From an uncultured Clostridium sp. (GTDB taxonomy: Bacteria; Bacillota; Clostridia; TANB77; CAG-508): a stretch of DNA of 14,917 nt. A program made the position numbers and the translations under genes. Below, in pieces: positions 5,057 to 13,423 of this stretch (within the stretch, counting starts at the first letter, position 1; every line of letters begins with the position of its first letter). The stretch lies in contig USEI01000027.1 of NCBI GenBank assembly GCA_900553685.1, forward strand, positions 1 to 14,917. The letters are read 5' to 3'. Below the pieces are notes generated by a model. That model ran no database searches. It saw only the letters and a program-made list of their open reading frames with translations, and had not been told where the DNA came from.

Positions 5057-7378
5057 TTATTTTAATTCAACATCATATTCGTAAACAAATACATCTTTTG
5101 ATTTTGGTAAGATTAAATTATTACTTTCTGTAAAATATTTGTTTGTTCTAAATTTGTTCTTCCCAACTAACTTAAAATTCATTTTCTTACAATCTAATAA
5201 TACACTTGAAGACATATCCATCCCTATTGGTAAAGTTTGATTATTATTATCATAAAAAATTATATTTGTATAATAAAGAAGTGGTAAGCCTTCTTTATAA
5301 TTTAATTTTACTAAATTTAATGCACCTTCTCCATTATCATCATATTCCTCTAAAGCTTTTTCAACATTCAAATTATATACTTCAAAAGAATTTTCCCTCA
5401 CCTTTTCTGTGATTTGACAAACTTTATATAAAGAAAAGTCATATTCAGCAGTCATTTTAGGAATAGCTCCTTCTATATATGTAATTATACTTTGTAACTT
5501 CTCTGTAAAATCAAACACATCTATCTTTTTATTAATATTTAATATCTTGAATTTACTTTTTTCATTTTCTCTATGGCTTCTACTTCCTATATATTTTAGT
5601 TTTCTACTATCATCATCTACATTTCCAAATATATCAAATGTTTCACTATCTATATAAAGTCTATTGTTATTGAATTCTTCTTTTAATTCGTCTAATGTAT
5701 TTTCTAATGCTAATTTGTTTAAATCATTTTCTCTTAGCATATTAAGTAAATATAATACTTCTGTTTTAGCAATAAATATTGCATCCATTTCTTCTTTTGA
5801 TAGTTTTTTTCTTTGTAATGTATCTATTTTTGCTCCTAAATCTTCAAAATCAGAATCAAAATCAAATGCTTTTTTTATTAATGTTTTACTTTCTTCTTTT
5901 TCAGATTCATCTCCCATTTCTAGACTAAGTTTCTCATCTTTATTAGAAAATTTCCAGAAATCAAATATGCTCTTTTTGTGTTTATCTATTTCCTCTATAT
6001 ATAAATTTGCATTTTTTACCTTTGAAATTATATTTTCAAGTTTTAATTTTTGTGCTTTTAAATCTTGGTTTAAATGTCTATAATTTCTTTCTCCTTTTTC
6101 AAGTAAAGAATATATTGTAACCAAATCCTCTATTGTATAAAATTTTTTATCTTTATATGCAATATCTGTAGGATTTGTATTGATTACTTTTGTTTCTTCT
6201 TTTTCAATTTCTTTCTCGCCCTCATGTTCAGCTTTTATCCTCTTATTTATTTTTGAAGACTTAAAAAAGTATTTAACTTTTCCAAAAAAAGTTTTCTTAT
6301 ATTCTAAATATGTTGATATTTCTTTTTGCTTTATTAAGTATTCATCTTCTTTTTCTTTTACAGATTCTCTTATTTTATCAAGTTCTTCCTCTATTTCTCT
6401 TATATTATCATTTTGAGTTCTAATTTCCTCTTGAGCCATTTGGAATTCATTTTTTATAAATTCTGTAAGCATATCATAAGTTAATTGTATTTTTCCCAAA
6501 TATAATTCTAGACCATTATTACTATCTATCTTTGTAGTAAATTGAAAATGATTTTTTATTTCTGTTTGAAGAATAAATAATGCTTTTAATAATTTATAAA
6601 ACTTAATTGCATCTTCTCTATTTGTTAACTTTATTTTATAGCTACTTTTTACGTTATCATATACTAAAGTTTCTCCTACAATTTGTATTGATAATGCATT
6701 AGACTTACTATAAACTTCAAAAATCATTGCCCAATTCTTTGTAAATAACCATAAATAATTTTCTAAATCTGCTATTTCATTTCTATTTAAAAATTCTTCA
6801 GAATAGTTCATTGCATTTATTGGTACATAAATTTTTGGAGCTGTTCTTGAACCACTTAATGAAAACTCTATTTTCTTTTTTAATAAATAGAAAAATTCTG
6901 CAAAAGTATCTTCCTTAGAACAAACTAGCATAAAATATTTTCTAGTATTTTCTGAATAATATATTTGCCACATATTATCTTTTGGATAAATTACTCTAAA
7001 TGGTTCTTTTTTTTCTAATTCTTTTTGTGTACTAGCAACATTTTCTATTTCTGGTATAGAAACTGTATTTAACATTTTCAAAAATGTTGTATACTTTTCT
7101 ATGTCATCATCATTTTCTGCTGGAAGAATATATTTAAATAAAGGAACAGCTTTTGAATATTTATCTTTTAACGGATCTGTTCTTAAACATGGAGTAATCA
7201 TTATTTCTATTTTATCTATTGGCACAAAACGATATATTCTATGATCTCTATCATTATTTAATCTAGACACATTAAAATTAAGCGGTTTAAATTCTGTTAA
7301 ATTATCCGGTATATCGTCTAAATCTAGGTTTAAATATTTTAACTTCTTTTGTAAATCACCTTTTGTTATATCTTCCAC
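5057..7378 (-). CDS. Large coiled-coil protein of unknown function
   Basis: I do not recognise this 773-aa protein. The start is taken as GTG 7378-7376 because AGGGGAG lies 8 bases upstream. A TTG 21 bases further up would place that ribosome site inside the coding region. There is no signal peptide or membrane helix, so it is probably cytoplasmic. Residues 1-300 look like a mixed alpha/beta region. Residues about 310-360 and 425-470 are strong coiled coils (EEIRTQNDNIREIEEELDK), separated by a basic aromatic patch (FFGKVKYFFKSSK, about 364-376). After an acidic linker, the C-terminal 150 residues appear strand-rich and end in FVYEYDVELK. The domain order suggests a structural or scaffolding protein. 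It has its own promoter and is followed closely by deoB, which gives no clear functional hint. Confidence 0.85.
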   Translation of the reverse strand: MEDITKGDLQKKLKYLNLDLDDIPDNLTEFKPLNFNVSRLNNDRDHRIYRFVPIDKIEIMITPCLRTDPLKDKYSKAVPLFKYILPAENDDDIEKYTTFLKMLNTVSIPEIENVASTQKELEKKEPFRVIYPKDNMWQIYYSENTRKYFMLVCSKEDTFAEFFYLLKKKIEFSLSGSRTAPKIYVPINAMNYSEEFLNRNEIADLENYLWLFTKNWAMIFEVYSKSNALSIQIVGETLVYDNVKSSYKIKLTNREDAIKFYKLLKALFILQTEIKNHFQFTTKIDSNNGLELYLGKIQLTYDMLTEFIKNEFQMAQEEIRTQNDNIREIEEELDKIRESVKEKEDEYLIKQKEISTYLEYKKTFFGKVKYFFKSSKINKRIKAEHEGEKEIEKEETKVINTNPTDIAYKDKKFYTIEDLVTIYSLLEKGERNYRHLNQDLKAQKLKLENIISKVKNANLYIEEIDKHKKSIFDFWKFSNKDEKLSLEMGDESEKEESKTLIKKAFDFDSDFEDLGAKIDTLQRKKLSKEEMDAIFIAKTEVLYLLNMLRENDLNKLALENTLDELKEEFNNNRLYIDSETFDIFGNVDDDSRKLKYIGSRSHRENEKSKFKILNINKKIDVFDFTEKLQSIITYIEGAIPKMTAEYDFSLYKVCQITEKVRENSFEVYNLNVEKALEEYDDNGEGALNLVKLNYKEGLPLLYYTNIIFYDNNNQTLPIGMDMSSSVLLDCKKMNFKLVGKNKFRTNKYFTESNNLILPKSKDVFVYEYDVELK

Positions 7379-7414
7379 GTCTATTTCTCCCCTATACAAT
7401 CATTTTCATTTCAA

Positions 7415-7443
7415 AGTATATCATAACAGAACTTATTTATCAA
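7415..7443 (-). promoter_or_regulatory. Promoter of the coiled-coil gene and deoB
   Basis: On the minus strand: -35 TTGATA (7443-7438), 17-base spacer, -10 TATACT (7420-7415). The GTG start lies 36 bases after the -10. It sits in the 138-base gap after the HelD-like gene, in which no clear terminator is visible. Confidence 0.75.
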
Positions 7444-7516
7444 TTATTTTTTATGCAATTTTCTTTAATATTGTTCTTTAATATTTCAAGTTTTTTCACT
7501 GCTGTTTATCTTATTT

Positions 7517-9742
7517 TTAAACTATAAGTTTTGAAAGATTTTCTGTATAAAAAATATCTAGTTTACTCATAGCTCTTGTAATTGCAACATATAATAATTT
7601 TATATCTAATACATTATTTTTATATTTTTCCTCATTAACATTAAATAAAATTACACTATCAAATTCTAATCCTTTTGCAAGATATGAAGGAACTATTGAA
7701 ATTCCTGCATTATATTCTGAATCTTTACTTTGTATTAATTTTATATTTTTATCATATTTTTCTAGTTTTTTCTTTATTCTCTTGCACTCTGTTATATCTT
7801 TTCCAATTATTGCAATAGATTTAAAATCTTGAGATATGTATTCATCAATTTTTTTCTTGCAAGCTTCTATTATCTCATCTTCATTTTCTTTTTTACTTAT
7901 GTGAATAGAATCTTTTCCTTCTATAACTGGTTCACCTTTTATTATAAATTGTTTTTCATATTCTGGTAATTTATCTATTACTAAATTAGCTTTATTCATA
8001 ATTTCCTTCGTAGTTCTATATGTCTTTTTTAAAGTAGTATATATAGCTTCTCCATTTGGAAATTCTACATCTATAAATTGTTTCCAATTTTCTATTCCTC
8101 TATAAGAATGAACCCCTTGTGCTATATCTCCTAATATTGTCATTGAATTACTTTTTAGTATAGTTTTTAAAACGCTAAATTGAAATTCACCATAATCTTG
8201 TGCTTCATCAACTACTACATGTCTTAAACTCTTTTTTACTTTTGCGCCATAAACTTTATAATGTATATATATTATTGGTGCCAAATCTTCAAAAGTTATT
8301 TCCCCATTATTTAGATTCTTCATTGTATTTTTTACCATATATTCTGCTACAATTTTATCTTCTATCTCATCAAAAATAAAATTATTAATAAAATCTTTGT
8401 AATAAGATATACAATCTTTTTTTATAATTTTATTAAAATAAAAATCAACTACACTAATTTTGTCATTTTCTATGTTTTTCAATAAATCTTCTGTTTCTTC
8501 AAAAATTTCTATTCTTTTTAATCTTTTTTCTTCTTCTGTTAAATTTTCATCTTTTAGCATTCTATTTATTTTAAAACTTCTTTTTTTAGTTATAGTATCA
8601 ATAATAACATCTTTATTGTTTTTTATTTTTGAAAAAACATGTTTTTTTACCTCATGTATTCTACTTTCAAAATCTAAGTCTTTATATTCTTCTATAAACA
8701 ATTTTTTTATAGTTTCATATCTTAAAATTCTAACATTTTCTAATATAAAATCTTGATGTGGTAAATAATTATCTTCTACAAATTTTAAATACTTATCAAC
8801 AATATTTTTAAATTTTATAGAAGATTTCATTTTTGATTCATTTATTATTGTATTAACATCTCCATTATTAATATCATCAAATTCTTTGTTTACTATTGTT
8901 ACTAATTTTTCATTACTGTCTGAAATCTTTAATTTTTTTCCAATAACTTCATAAGCTAAATCTTCAAAAGTATATTGCTTTACATTTTCAACACCTAAAT
9001 CTGGTAATACATTAGATATATAATTTAAAAAGAATTTATTTGGAGCTATAATCATGAAATTATCTGGATCGAATTCTTTTTCACAATTATAAATTAAATA
9101 CGCAATTCTATGTAATGCTATTGTTGTCTTTCCACTTCCTGCAACTCCTTGAACTATCAAAGCTTTATTCATATCTGCTCTTATAATATTATTTTGTTCT
9201 CCTTGAATTGTGGCAACAATATTTTTTAGCCTATCATCAGCTTTTTCTGAAAGTGCTACTTGCAATAATTCATCATTTGCTTTTAAATCTATATCTGAAT
9301 ATTTTTCTAATATTTGATTTTCTATAAAATATTGTCTTTTCAGAGATATTGTACCATTAACTATTCCTTGTGGTGATTTATAACTTGATTTTCCTATTCG
9401 ACCATCATAATACAAATTTGAAATTGGTGCTCTCCAATCTATTATTAATGGTTCTTGAGTTTTACTATCTATAATAGATAATTTTCCAATATAAAGCTCT
9501 TCCTTCTTTTCACCTTCTGCTTCAAAATCAATTCTAGCAAAATATGGTTTTTGTTTAATTGCTTTCAAATCCATAAGTTTTTTATGACCTAAATACACTA
9601 GATGAGCTCTTACATAAGAGTCCTTTTCATAACTAGAATTAGTAGAACTCAAGTTGTTTTCAATTTCTATTTCTTCTACTTCTAATTTTTCACAAACTTC
9701 TTTTAGTTTTTCTTTTTCTCTTAAAAATTCTTTTTCGTCCAT
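7517..9742 (-). CDS. helD: HelD-like UvrD-family ATPase (RNA polymerase recycling)
   Basis: The 741-aa protein has a superfamily 1 helicase core with all main motifs: Walker A GVAGSGKTT (199-207), Walker B VVVDEAQD (509-516), motif III LGDIAQGVHSYRG (537-549), motif IV TYRTTKEI (574-581), motif V YLAKGLEFDSVI (687-698) and motif VI LLYVAITRAM (716-725). An N-terminal helical arm (1-60) precedes the fold with IDWRAPISNLYYD (101-113). The 220-500 insertion is the usual HelD clamp arm. This layout and length match Bacillus HelD, which binds RNA polymerase and releases stalled complexes, rather than the longer DNA-repair UvrD or Rep helicases. Translation starts at ATG with an excellent GAGGAGGT site. 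The leader from a candidate promoter (9899-9926) contains a strong hairpin. The assignment to HelD-like is firm; the exact role is by family. Confidence 0.9.
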   Translation of the reverse strand: MDEKEFLREKEKLKEVCEKLEVEEIEIENNLSSTNSSYEKDSYVRAHLVYLGHKKLMDLKAIKQKPYFARIDFEAEGEKKEELYIGKLSIIDSKTQEPLIIDWRAPISNLYYDGRIGKSSYKSPQGIVNGTISLKRQYFIENQILEKYSDIDLKANDELLQVALSEKADDRLKNIVATIQGEQNNIIRADMNKALIVQGVAGSGKTTIALHRIAYLIYNCEKEFDPDNFMIIAPNKFFLNYISNVLPDLGVENVKQYTFEDLAYEVIGKKLKISDSNEKLVTIVNKEFDDINNGDVNTIINESKMKSSIKFKNIVDKYLKFVEDNYLPHQDFILENVRILRYETIKKLFIEEYKDLDFESRIHEVKKHVFSKIKNNKDVIIDTITKKRSFKINRMLKDENLTEEEKRLKRIEIFEETEDLLKNIENDKISVVDFYFNKIIKKDCISYYKDFINNFIFDEIEDKIVAEYMVKNTMKNLNNGEITFEDLAPIIYIHYKVYGAKVKKSLRHVVVDEAQDYGEFQFSVLKTILKSNSMTILGDIAQGVHSYRGIENWKQFIDVEFPNGEAIYTTLKKTYRTTKEIMNKANLVIDKLPEYEKQFIIKGEPVIEGKDSIHISKKENEDEIIEACKKKIDEYISQDFKSIAIIGKDITECKRIKKKLEKYDKNIKLIQSKDSEYNAGISIVPSYLAKGLEFDSVILFNVNEEKYKNNVLDIKLLYVAITRAMSKLDIFYTENLSKLIV

Positions 9743-9846
9743 TTTTACCTCCTCAAAATAAAGAAATTATTAAATAATTTTTTTGAACTAAAAAAACTTC
9801 CAGTTAGAAAATATCATGTTATCTGCTATTTTTTAAAGTAAGAAAA

Positions 9847-9870
9847 GACATCTATTTTAAAATAGATGTC
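9847..9870 (-). terminator. 24-bp palindrome: terminator or helD leader hairpin
   Basis: GACATCTATTTT and its exact complement abut with no spacer, followed on the minus strand by TTTTCTTACTTT. An outer AAAAGAC (9880-9874) could compete for the GTCTTTT (9849-9843) arm. It lies 60 bases after the stop of the 379-aa gene and ends that transcript. A promoter candidate at 9899-9926 would place it in the helD leader too. Confidence 0.65.
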
Positions 9871-9898
9871 CTCGTCTTTTAGAAACAGCATGATTTAT

Positions 9899-9926
9899 AT
9901 TATAACATAATTTATATATATATCAA
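9899..9926 (-). promoter_or_regulatory. Candidate promoter for helD
   Basis: On the minus strand: -35 TTGATA (9926-9921), 16-base spacer, -10 TATAAT (9904-9899). It begins only 3 bases after the stop of the upstream gene. The leader to the helD start would be about 150 bases and would include the palindrome at 9847-9870. AT-rich sequence yields chance matches, so this is moderate. Confidence 0.5.
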
Positions 9927-9929
9927 TCT

Positions 9930-11069
9930 TTATTTAAATAAATTTATATCACTTATGACAGCTGCAAAATATGGTAAATCTTTATCCTCTTCTTTTAAGA
10001 AAATAGCAAAATTGTCATTAAAATCAAAATTTCTTGATTCCAAAATTGCTGCTTTCTGTACTACCATACCAGCTTCACTCTTTATTTCTCCACCTTTATT
10101 ATCTAATTTGAATTTGATTGTTTGAATTGCTTTTTCAATATATGCAATTTCTTTTGTTTTAAGCGTAAATTCTTTGTTTTCTAATTCTGTATACTCTTTT
10201 AAGGCATTTATATTTAAATTTGGAATAGATAATGTATCTGATTCATTTAAAGTTTCAGATCCATTATATTTAGATTCTTTTCTTTCCACATTTTCTAATA
10301 TTTCTTCAAAATTTTCTCCTGTTGGAGCTCTTACTAATGTAACTTCGTCTCCTTGTTTTGTTTGCAAAGTAACTGCAAAATCAGTATCTGAATTGTAATA
10401 TAAAACAGATACTTGATTTCTTACTTCTTCAGCTGTATTACTATCTACTCCAAAATATTCAACATTTTCTGTTTGAGCAAAATTTTTATTATCTAGAACT
10501 TTAAATTCATTTTCAAATTCAAAATCTCTTTTTAACATTGAATAAAAGAAATATCTATCTGGTGTTGGTACTTCTGGCCATTCAAATAAATCTAATATAT
10601 CACTTTTTTCTGCAAACTTTTCTTCAATTCCTTTTTCAATTTCTTGTTTTAATTCTTTGCTCATTATTCCAAAATTTTTATAATAATATTCTTCTGAAAG
10701 ATCACTTTCCTTAAAGGCTTGCTTATTCAAGTTATCAACCATTACATTCGGCTCTTGAAATTTAACATTTCCTCCAACAAGTTCATTTTGCATATCATTC
10801 CATACTAATTGAAAAGTTGGACACCAAGCACTATTTTCTGAAATTTCATCTTGCATTGTTGGAACTATAGCAATATTTCTTTCAACTTCTTCTTTTTGAT
10901 CTTCTTGATTATTTATTGCTTCAGTATTCATAGAATTATTATATAGTTCTTGTTTTTCTTTTTCTTGAGTATAGAAATTTCTTGCTACAATAATTAAAAT
11001 TATTAGTAATATAAAAATTATTGCTATTAATACTACAGAAATTTTCTTTTCTCTTTCATTTTCACTCAT
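9930..11069 (-). CDS. Membrane-anchored extracellular protein, distantly serpin-like
   Basis: The 379-aa protein starts with a short charged segment and one membrane helix (VVLIAIIFILLIILIIVA, about residues 12-29), so residues 30-379 should lie outside the cell. After an acidic linker, a conserved-looking domain begins at SAWCPTFQLVWNDMQNEL. Several stretches follow the order of the serpin fold: SVLYYNSDTDFAVTLQ and TLVRAPTGENFEEILENV (like the serpin LPY...LPE...LEELL strands), SIPNLNINALKEYTEL, a hinge-like LDNKGGEIKSEAGMVV and a final FNDNFAIFLKEEDKDLPYFA. There is no typical reactive-loop sequence and the N-terminal helices are not convincing. I therefore infer only a serpin-like C-terminal half; inhibition is not shown. 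The ribosome site is weak: AAAGGGG lies about 35 bases upstream, with a small hairpin between it and ATG. An in-frame TAG one codon before the ATG fixes the start. Confidence 0.8.
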   Translation of the reverse strand: MSENEREKKISVVLIAIIFILLIILIIVARNFYTQEKEKQELYNNSMNTEAINNQEDQKEEVERNIAIVPTMQDEISENSAWCPTFQLVWNDMQNELVGGNVKFQEPNVMVDNLNKQAFKESDLSEEYYYKNFGIMSKELKQEIEKGIEEKFAEKSDILDLFEWPEVPTPDRYFFYSMLKRDFEFENEFKVLDNKNFAQTENVEYFGVDSNTAEEVRNQVSVLYYNSDTDFAVTLQTKQGDEVTLVRAPTGENFEEILENVERKESKYNGSETLNESDTLSIPNLNINALKEYTELENKEFTLKTKEIAYIEKAIQTIKFKLDNKGGEIKSEAGMVVQKAAILESRNFDFNDNFAIFLKEEDKDLPYFAAVISDINLFK

Positions 11070-11122
11070 AATCTATTACTTTAAGATTTAAAAATAAATC
11101 CCCTTTCTATAATATATATAAA

Positions 11123-11151
11123 ATTATATATATAAATATTAAAATTATCAA
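11123..11151 (-). promoter_or_regulatory. Promoter of the serpin-like gene
   Basis: On the minus strand: -35 TTGATA (11151-11146), 17-base spacer, -10 TATAAT (11128-11123). The start codon is 54 bases further on. The -35 box lies in the centre of the palindrome at 11135-11166. Confidence 0.65.
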
Positions 11152-11166
11152 TATAATTTTAATATT
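11135..11166. repeat. 14-bp AT-only palindrome covering a -35 box
   Basis: AATATTAAAATTAT (11135-11148) and its exact reverse complement (11153-11166) flank the 4-base centre CAAT. The centre forms part of the TTGATA -35 of the downstream gene, an arrangement typical of a repressor operator. Because it is purely A/T, chance must be considered. Confidence 0.5.
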
Positions 11167-11178
11167 TTCCTATTACAT

Positions 11179-11211
11179 AATAAGAGGACATTTTTAAAAT
11201 GTCCTCTTATT
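11179..11211 (-). terminator. thrS terminator hairpin
   Basis: A 16-base-pair perfect inverted repeat (11179-11194 with 11196-11211) lies 14 bases after the thrS stop. Its core AGGACAT/ATGTCCT resembles the hairpin at 9847-9870. The T run on the minus strand is interrupted (TTATTATGT), but the long stem and position support termination. Confidence 0.7.
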
Positions 11212-11224
11212 ATTACACTTTAAT

Positions 11225-12985
11225 TTATCTTGTAAACTTTTCTACTTCTAAATTTACTTTTTCAATAAATTTATCAATTTCCATAGCGCCAATATCCCCT
11301 TCTTTTCTAGCTCTAACGCCTACTGTTCCAGATTCTTTTTCCTTATCACCTAATATTAGCATATATGGTACTTTAGAAAGTTGTGCTTCACGAATTTTAT
11401 ATCCGATTTTTTCTTGTCTATCATCAAGTTCAACTCTTATTCCTTTATTTTGAAGTTTTTTCATAACTTCTTCAGCATAATCTTTTTGATTATCTGAAAT
11501 TGGTAAGATTTTCACTTGTACTGGAGCAAGCCAAACTGGAAAAGCCCCTGCGAAATGTTCTGTAATAATTCCTATAAATCTTTCAAATGAACCAAATAAG
11601 GCTCTATGAATTAATATAGGTGTTTTCTTTTCTCCATTACTATCAATATATGATAGATTAAATCTAAGTGGTAGTTGGAAATCAACCTGAACAGTTCCCA
11701 TTTGCCATTCTCTACCTAAGCAGTCTTTCATTTGTATATCAATTTTAGGTCCATAAAAGGCTCCATCACCTTCATTTATTCTATACTCACCTTTTCCACA
11801 TAACTCATCTAAAACTTCTTTCAAATTTGCTTCTGCTTTATTCCAAAGTTCAATATCTCCCATAAAATCATCTGGTCTTGTTGATAATGTTAATTCAAAC
11901 TCTAAACCAAAAATTCCATATAAATATTTAGCAATTTCAATTATATCTTTAATTTCAGAACCAATCTGTTCTTCTGTAATAAAGTTATGAGCATCATCTT
12001 GCCTAAACATTCTAACTCTAAATAAGCCATTTAATTGTCCAGACTTTTCATTTCTATGAATAACATCTATGTCATTAAATCTTAATGGTAAATCTTTATA
12101 GCTTCTTAATTTTGAAGCAAATATTTTTATTGCATTTGGACAGTTCATTGGTTTTAATGCTTGTTCTTTTCCATCTGAATCTGTTAAAACAAACATATCT
12201 TCTTTATAGTGATCCCAATGCCCTGATGTTTTCCAAAGTTCACTACTATTTAATTGTGGTCCAGAAAATTCTAAATATCCCCTTTTTTCATGTTCTTTTC
12301 TCCAAAGGTCTATTAATATATTCATCATTTTAAATCCTTTTGGCATCCAATATGCCATACCTGGAGCTGTTTCATCAAAAAAGAATAAATCTAATTCTTT
12401 GCCAAGTTTTCTATGATCTCTTTTTTTAGCTTCTTCAATCATATTCAAATATTCTTCAAGTTCACTTGCTTTTGGAAAAGATATACCATAAATTCTTTGT
12501 AGCATTTTATTATGCTCATCTCCTCTCCAATAAGCTCCTGATGAAGATAATAATTTTATAGCTTTAACTGCACCTGTTGTAGGTAAGTGTGGTCCTCTAC
12601 ATAAATCTGTAAATTCTCCTTGTTTATAGAAAGAAATAACTTCTCCTTCTGGTAATTCTTTAATTAGTTCTACTTTGTATGGTTCTTTTCTTTCTTCCAT
12701 AAATTTAATTGCTTCTTCTCTTGGAAGTTCGAATCTCTCAATTTCAAGATCTTCTTTAATTATTTTTTTCATTTCTTCTTCAATAGATTTTAAATCTTCT
12801 TCTGTAAAAGGTTTCTCAATATCAAAATCATAATAAAAACCTTTTTCAATAGCTGGTCCTATTGTAATCTTTGCCTCTGGAAATAATCTTTTTACAGCTT
12901 GAGCCATAATATGAGAAGTTGTATGCCAGTACATATTCTCCTCTACTTCCATTGTTTTTCCTCCATGTAATTTTACTTTAAACAT
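11225..12985 (-). CDS. thrS: Threonyl-tRNA synthetase lacking the TGS domain
   Basis: ThrRS charges tRNA-Thr with threonine. This one is 586 aa, against about 640 in most bacteria. The N-terminal TGS domain is reduced to the 17 residues MFKVKLHGGKTMEVEEN. The editing domain is intact, with HTTSH (21-25) and CRGPH (129-133). The class II catalytic core carries motif 2 (IHRNEKSGQLNGLFRVRMFRQDDAH, here in two parts: His310-Gly320 and Leu321-His333) and motif 3 (HRALFGSFERF, 460-470). Zinc ligands are Cys282 (MNCPN), His333 and His460. The anticodon-binding domain starts near VWLAPVQVKIL (484-494). ATG follows AGGAGG by 8 bases. A T-box leader upstream shows control by uncharged tRNA-Thr. The missing TGS appears native, because the ribosome site and the T-box lie directly upstream and leave no room for it. 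Confidence 0.97.
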   Translation of the reverse strand: MFKVKLHGGKTMEVEENMYWHTTSHIMAQAVKRLFPEAKITIGPAIEKGFYYDFDIEKPFTEEDLKSIEEEMKKIIKEDLEIERFELPREEAIKFMEERKEPYKVELIKELPEGEVISFYKQGEFTDLCRGPHLPTTGAVKAIKLLSSSGAYWRGDEHNKMLQRIYGISFPKASELEEYLNMIEEAKKRDHRKLGKELDLFFFDETAPGMAYWMPKGFKMMNILIDLWRKEHEKRGYLEFSGPQLNSSELWKTSGHWDHYKEDMFVLTDSDGKEQALKPMNCPNAIKIFASKLRSYKDLPLRFNDIDVIHRNEKSGQLNGLFRVRMFRQDDAHNFITEEQIGSEIKDIIEIAKYLYGIFGLEFELTLSTRPDDFMGDIELWNKAEANLKEVLDELCGKGEYRINEGDGAFYGPKIDIQMKDCLGREWQMGTVQVDFQLPLRFNLSYIDSNGEKKTPILIHRALFGSFERFIGIITEHFAGAFPVWLAPVQVKILPISDNQKDYAEEVMKKLQNKGIRVELDDRQEKIGYKIREAQLSKVPYMLILGDKEKESGTVGVRARKEGDIGAMEIDKFIEKVNLEVEKFTR

Positions 12986-13122
12986 AATAAATTCCTCCTT
13001 TGCCTTTATTTGGCTTATTAAAAATTTATTTAAGCATTTAATGTGCTTTAGGAGATTTTTGAAGTTTAAATATTAAATATAAATTTTTAGCGTTTTAAAT
13101 ATTTAATATTCATCTTAAATAC

Positions 13123-13157
13123 AAAAATCCCCTATAAGCATATTTTGCTTATAGGGG
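13123..13157 (-). terminator. T-box-controlled attenuator of thrS
   Basis: On the minus strand the stem CCCCTATAAGCA/TGCTTATAGGGG (13146-13157 with 13129-13140, loop AAATA) is followed by ATTTTTGT. This is the regulated terminator of the T-box. Between it and the thrS start (12986-13122) lies a further AT-rich hairpin around 13070-13112 and no gene. Confidence 0.9.
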
Positions 13158-13354
13158 TAAGTTTATTTCTTACGGTTCCACCCTAACGTTTAACTCTTAT
13201 AGATATTAACGCCATCTTCGCGCCATTTTTTCAAATGGGAACTCCAAGGTAGTTTTTCAAATATGTTTGCTTAAAAGTGCTTTCAGCCGATGACACTTTC
13301 TCTCTTTTAGTAACCTATATTTTACTTTTCCTCTTCATAGTTCATATTTACTAT
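13123..13354 (-). promoter_or_regulatory. T-box riboswitch controlling thrS
   Basis: On the minus strand the leader carries a stem I region (GAGAGAAAGTGTC ... GGCTGAAAGCACTTT), the conserved TTGGAGTTC element with a candidate Thr specifier ACC at 13250-13248, the T-box AGGGTGGAACCG (13184-13173) that pairs with the tRNA acceptor end, and then the terminator. Uncharged tRNA-Thr should stabilise the antiterminator and allow thrS to be transcribed. The specifier position is read from sequence context without folding. Confidence 0.9.
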
Positions 13355-13360
13355 GGAATT

Positions 13361-13389
13361 ATTTTACTACTTTTTTTAAATTATGTCAA
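13361..13389 (-). promoter_or_regulatory. thrS promoter
   Basis: On the minus strand: perfect -35 TTGACA (13389-13384), 17-base spacer, -10 TAAAAT (13366-13361). Transcription should start near 13354, immediately before the T-box stem I, giving a leader of about 370 bases. Confidence 0.85.
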
Positions 13390-13423
13390 TCTTTTTTAAT
13401 TATTTTTCATCTTTAAGATTTGA

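Noticed and set aside
5664..6083. Plus-strand open frame of 139 codons rich in Ser, Phe and Leu
   Set aside because: It is the mirror of the Glu/Lys-rich coiled-coil region on the minus strand, a usual artefact of AT-rich coding DNA.
7376..7399. TTG 7399 as start of the 773-aa protein
   Set aside because: The AGGGGAG ribosome site would lie inside the gene; GTG 7378 has correct spacing.
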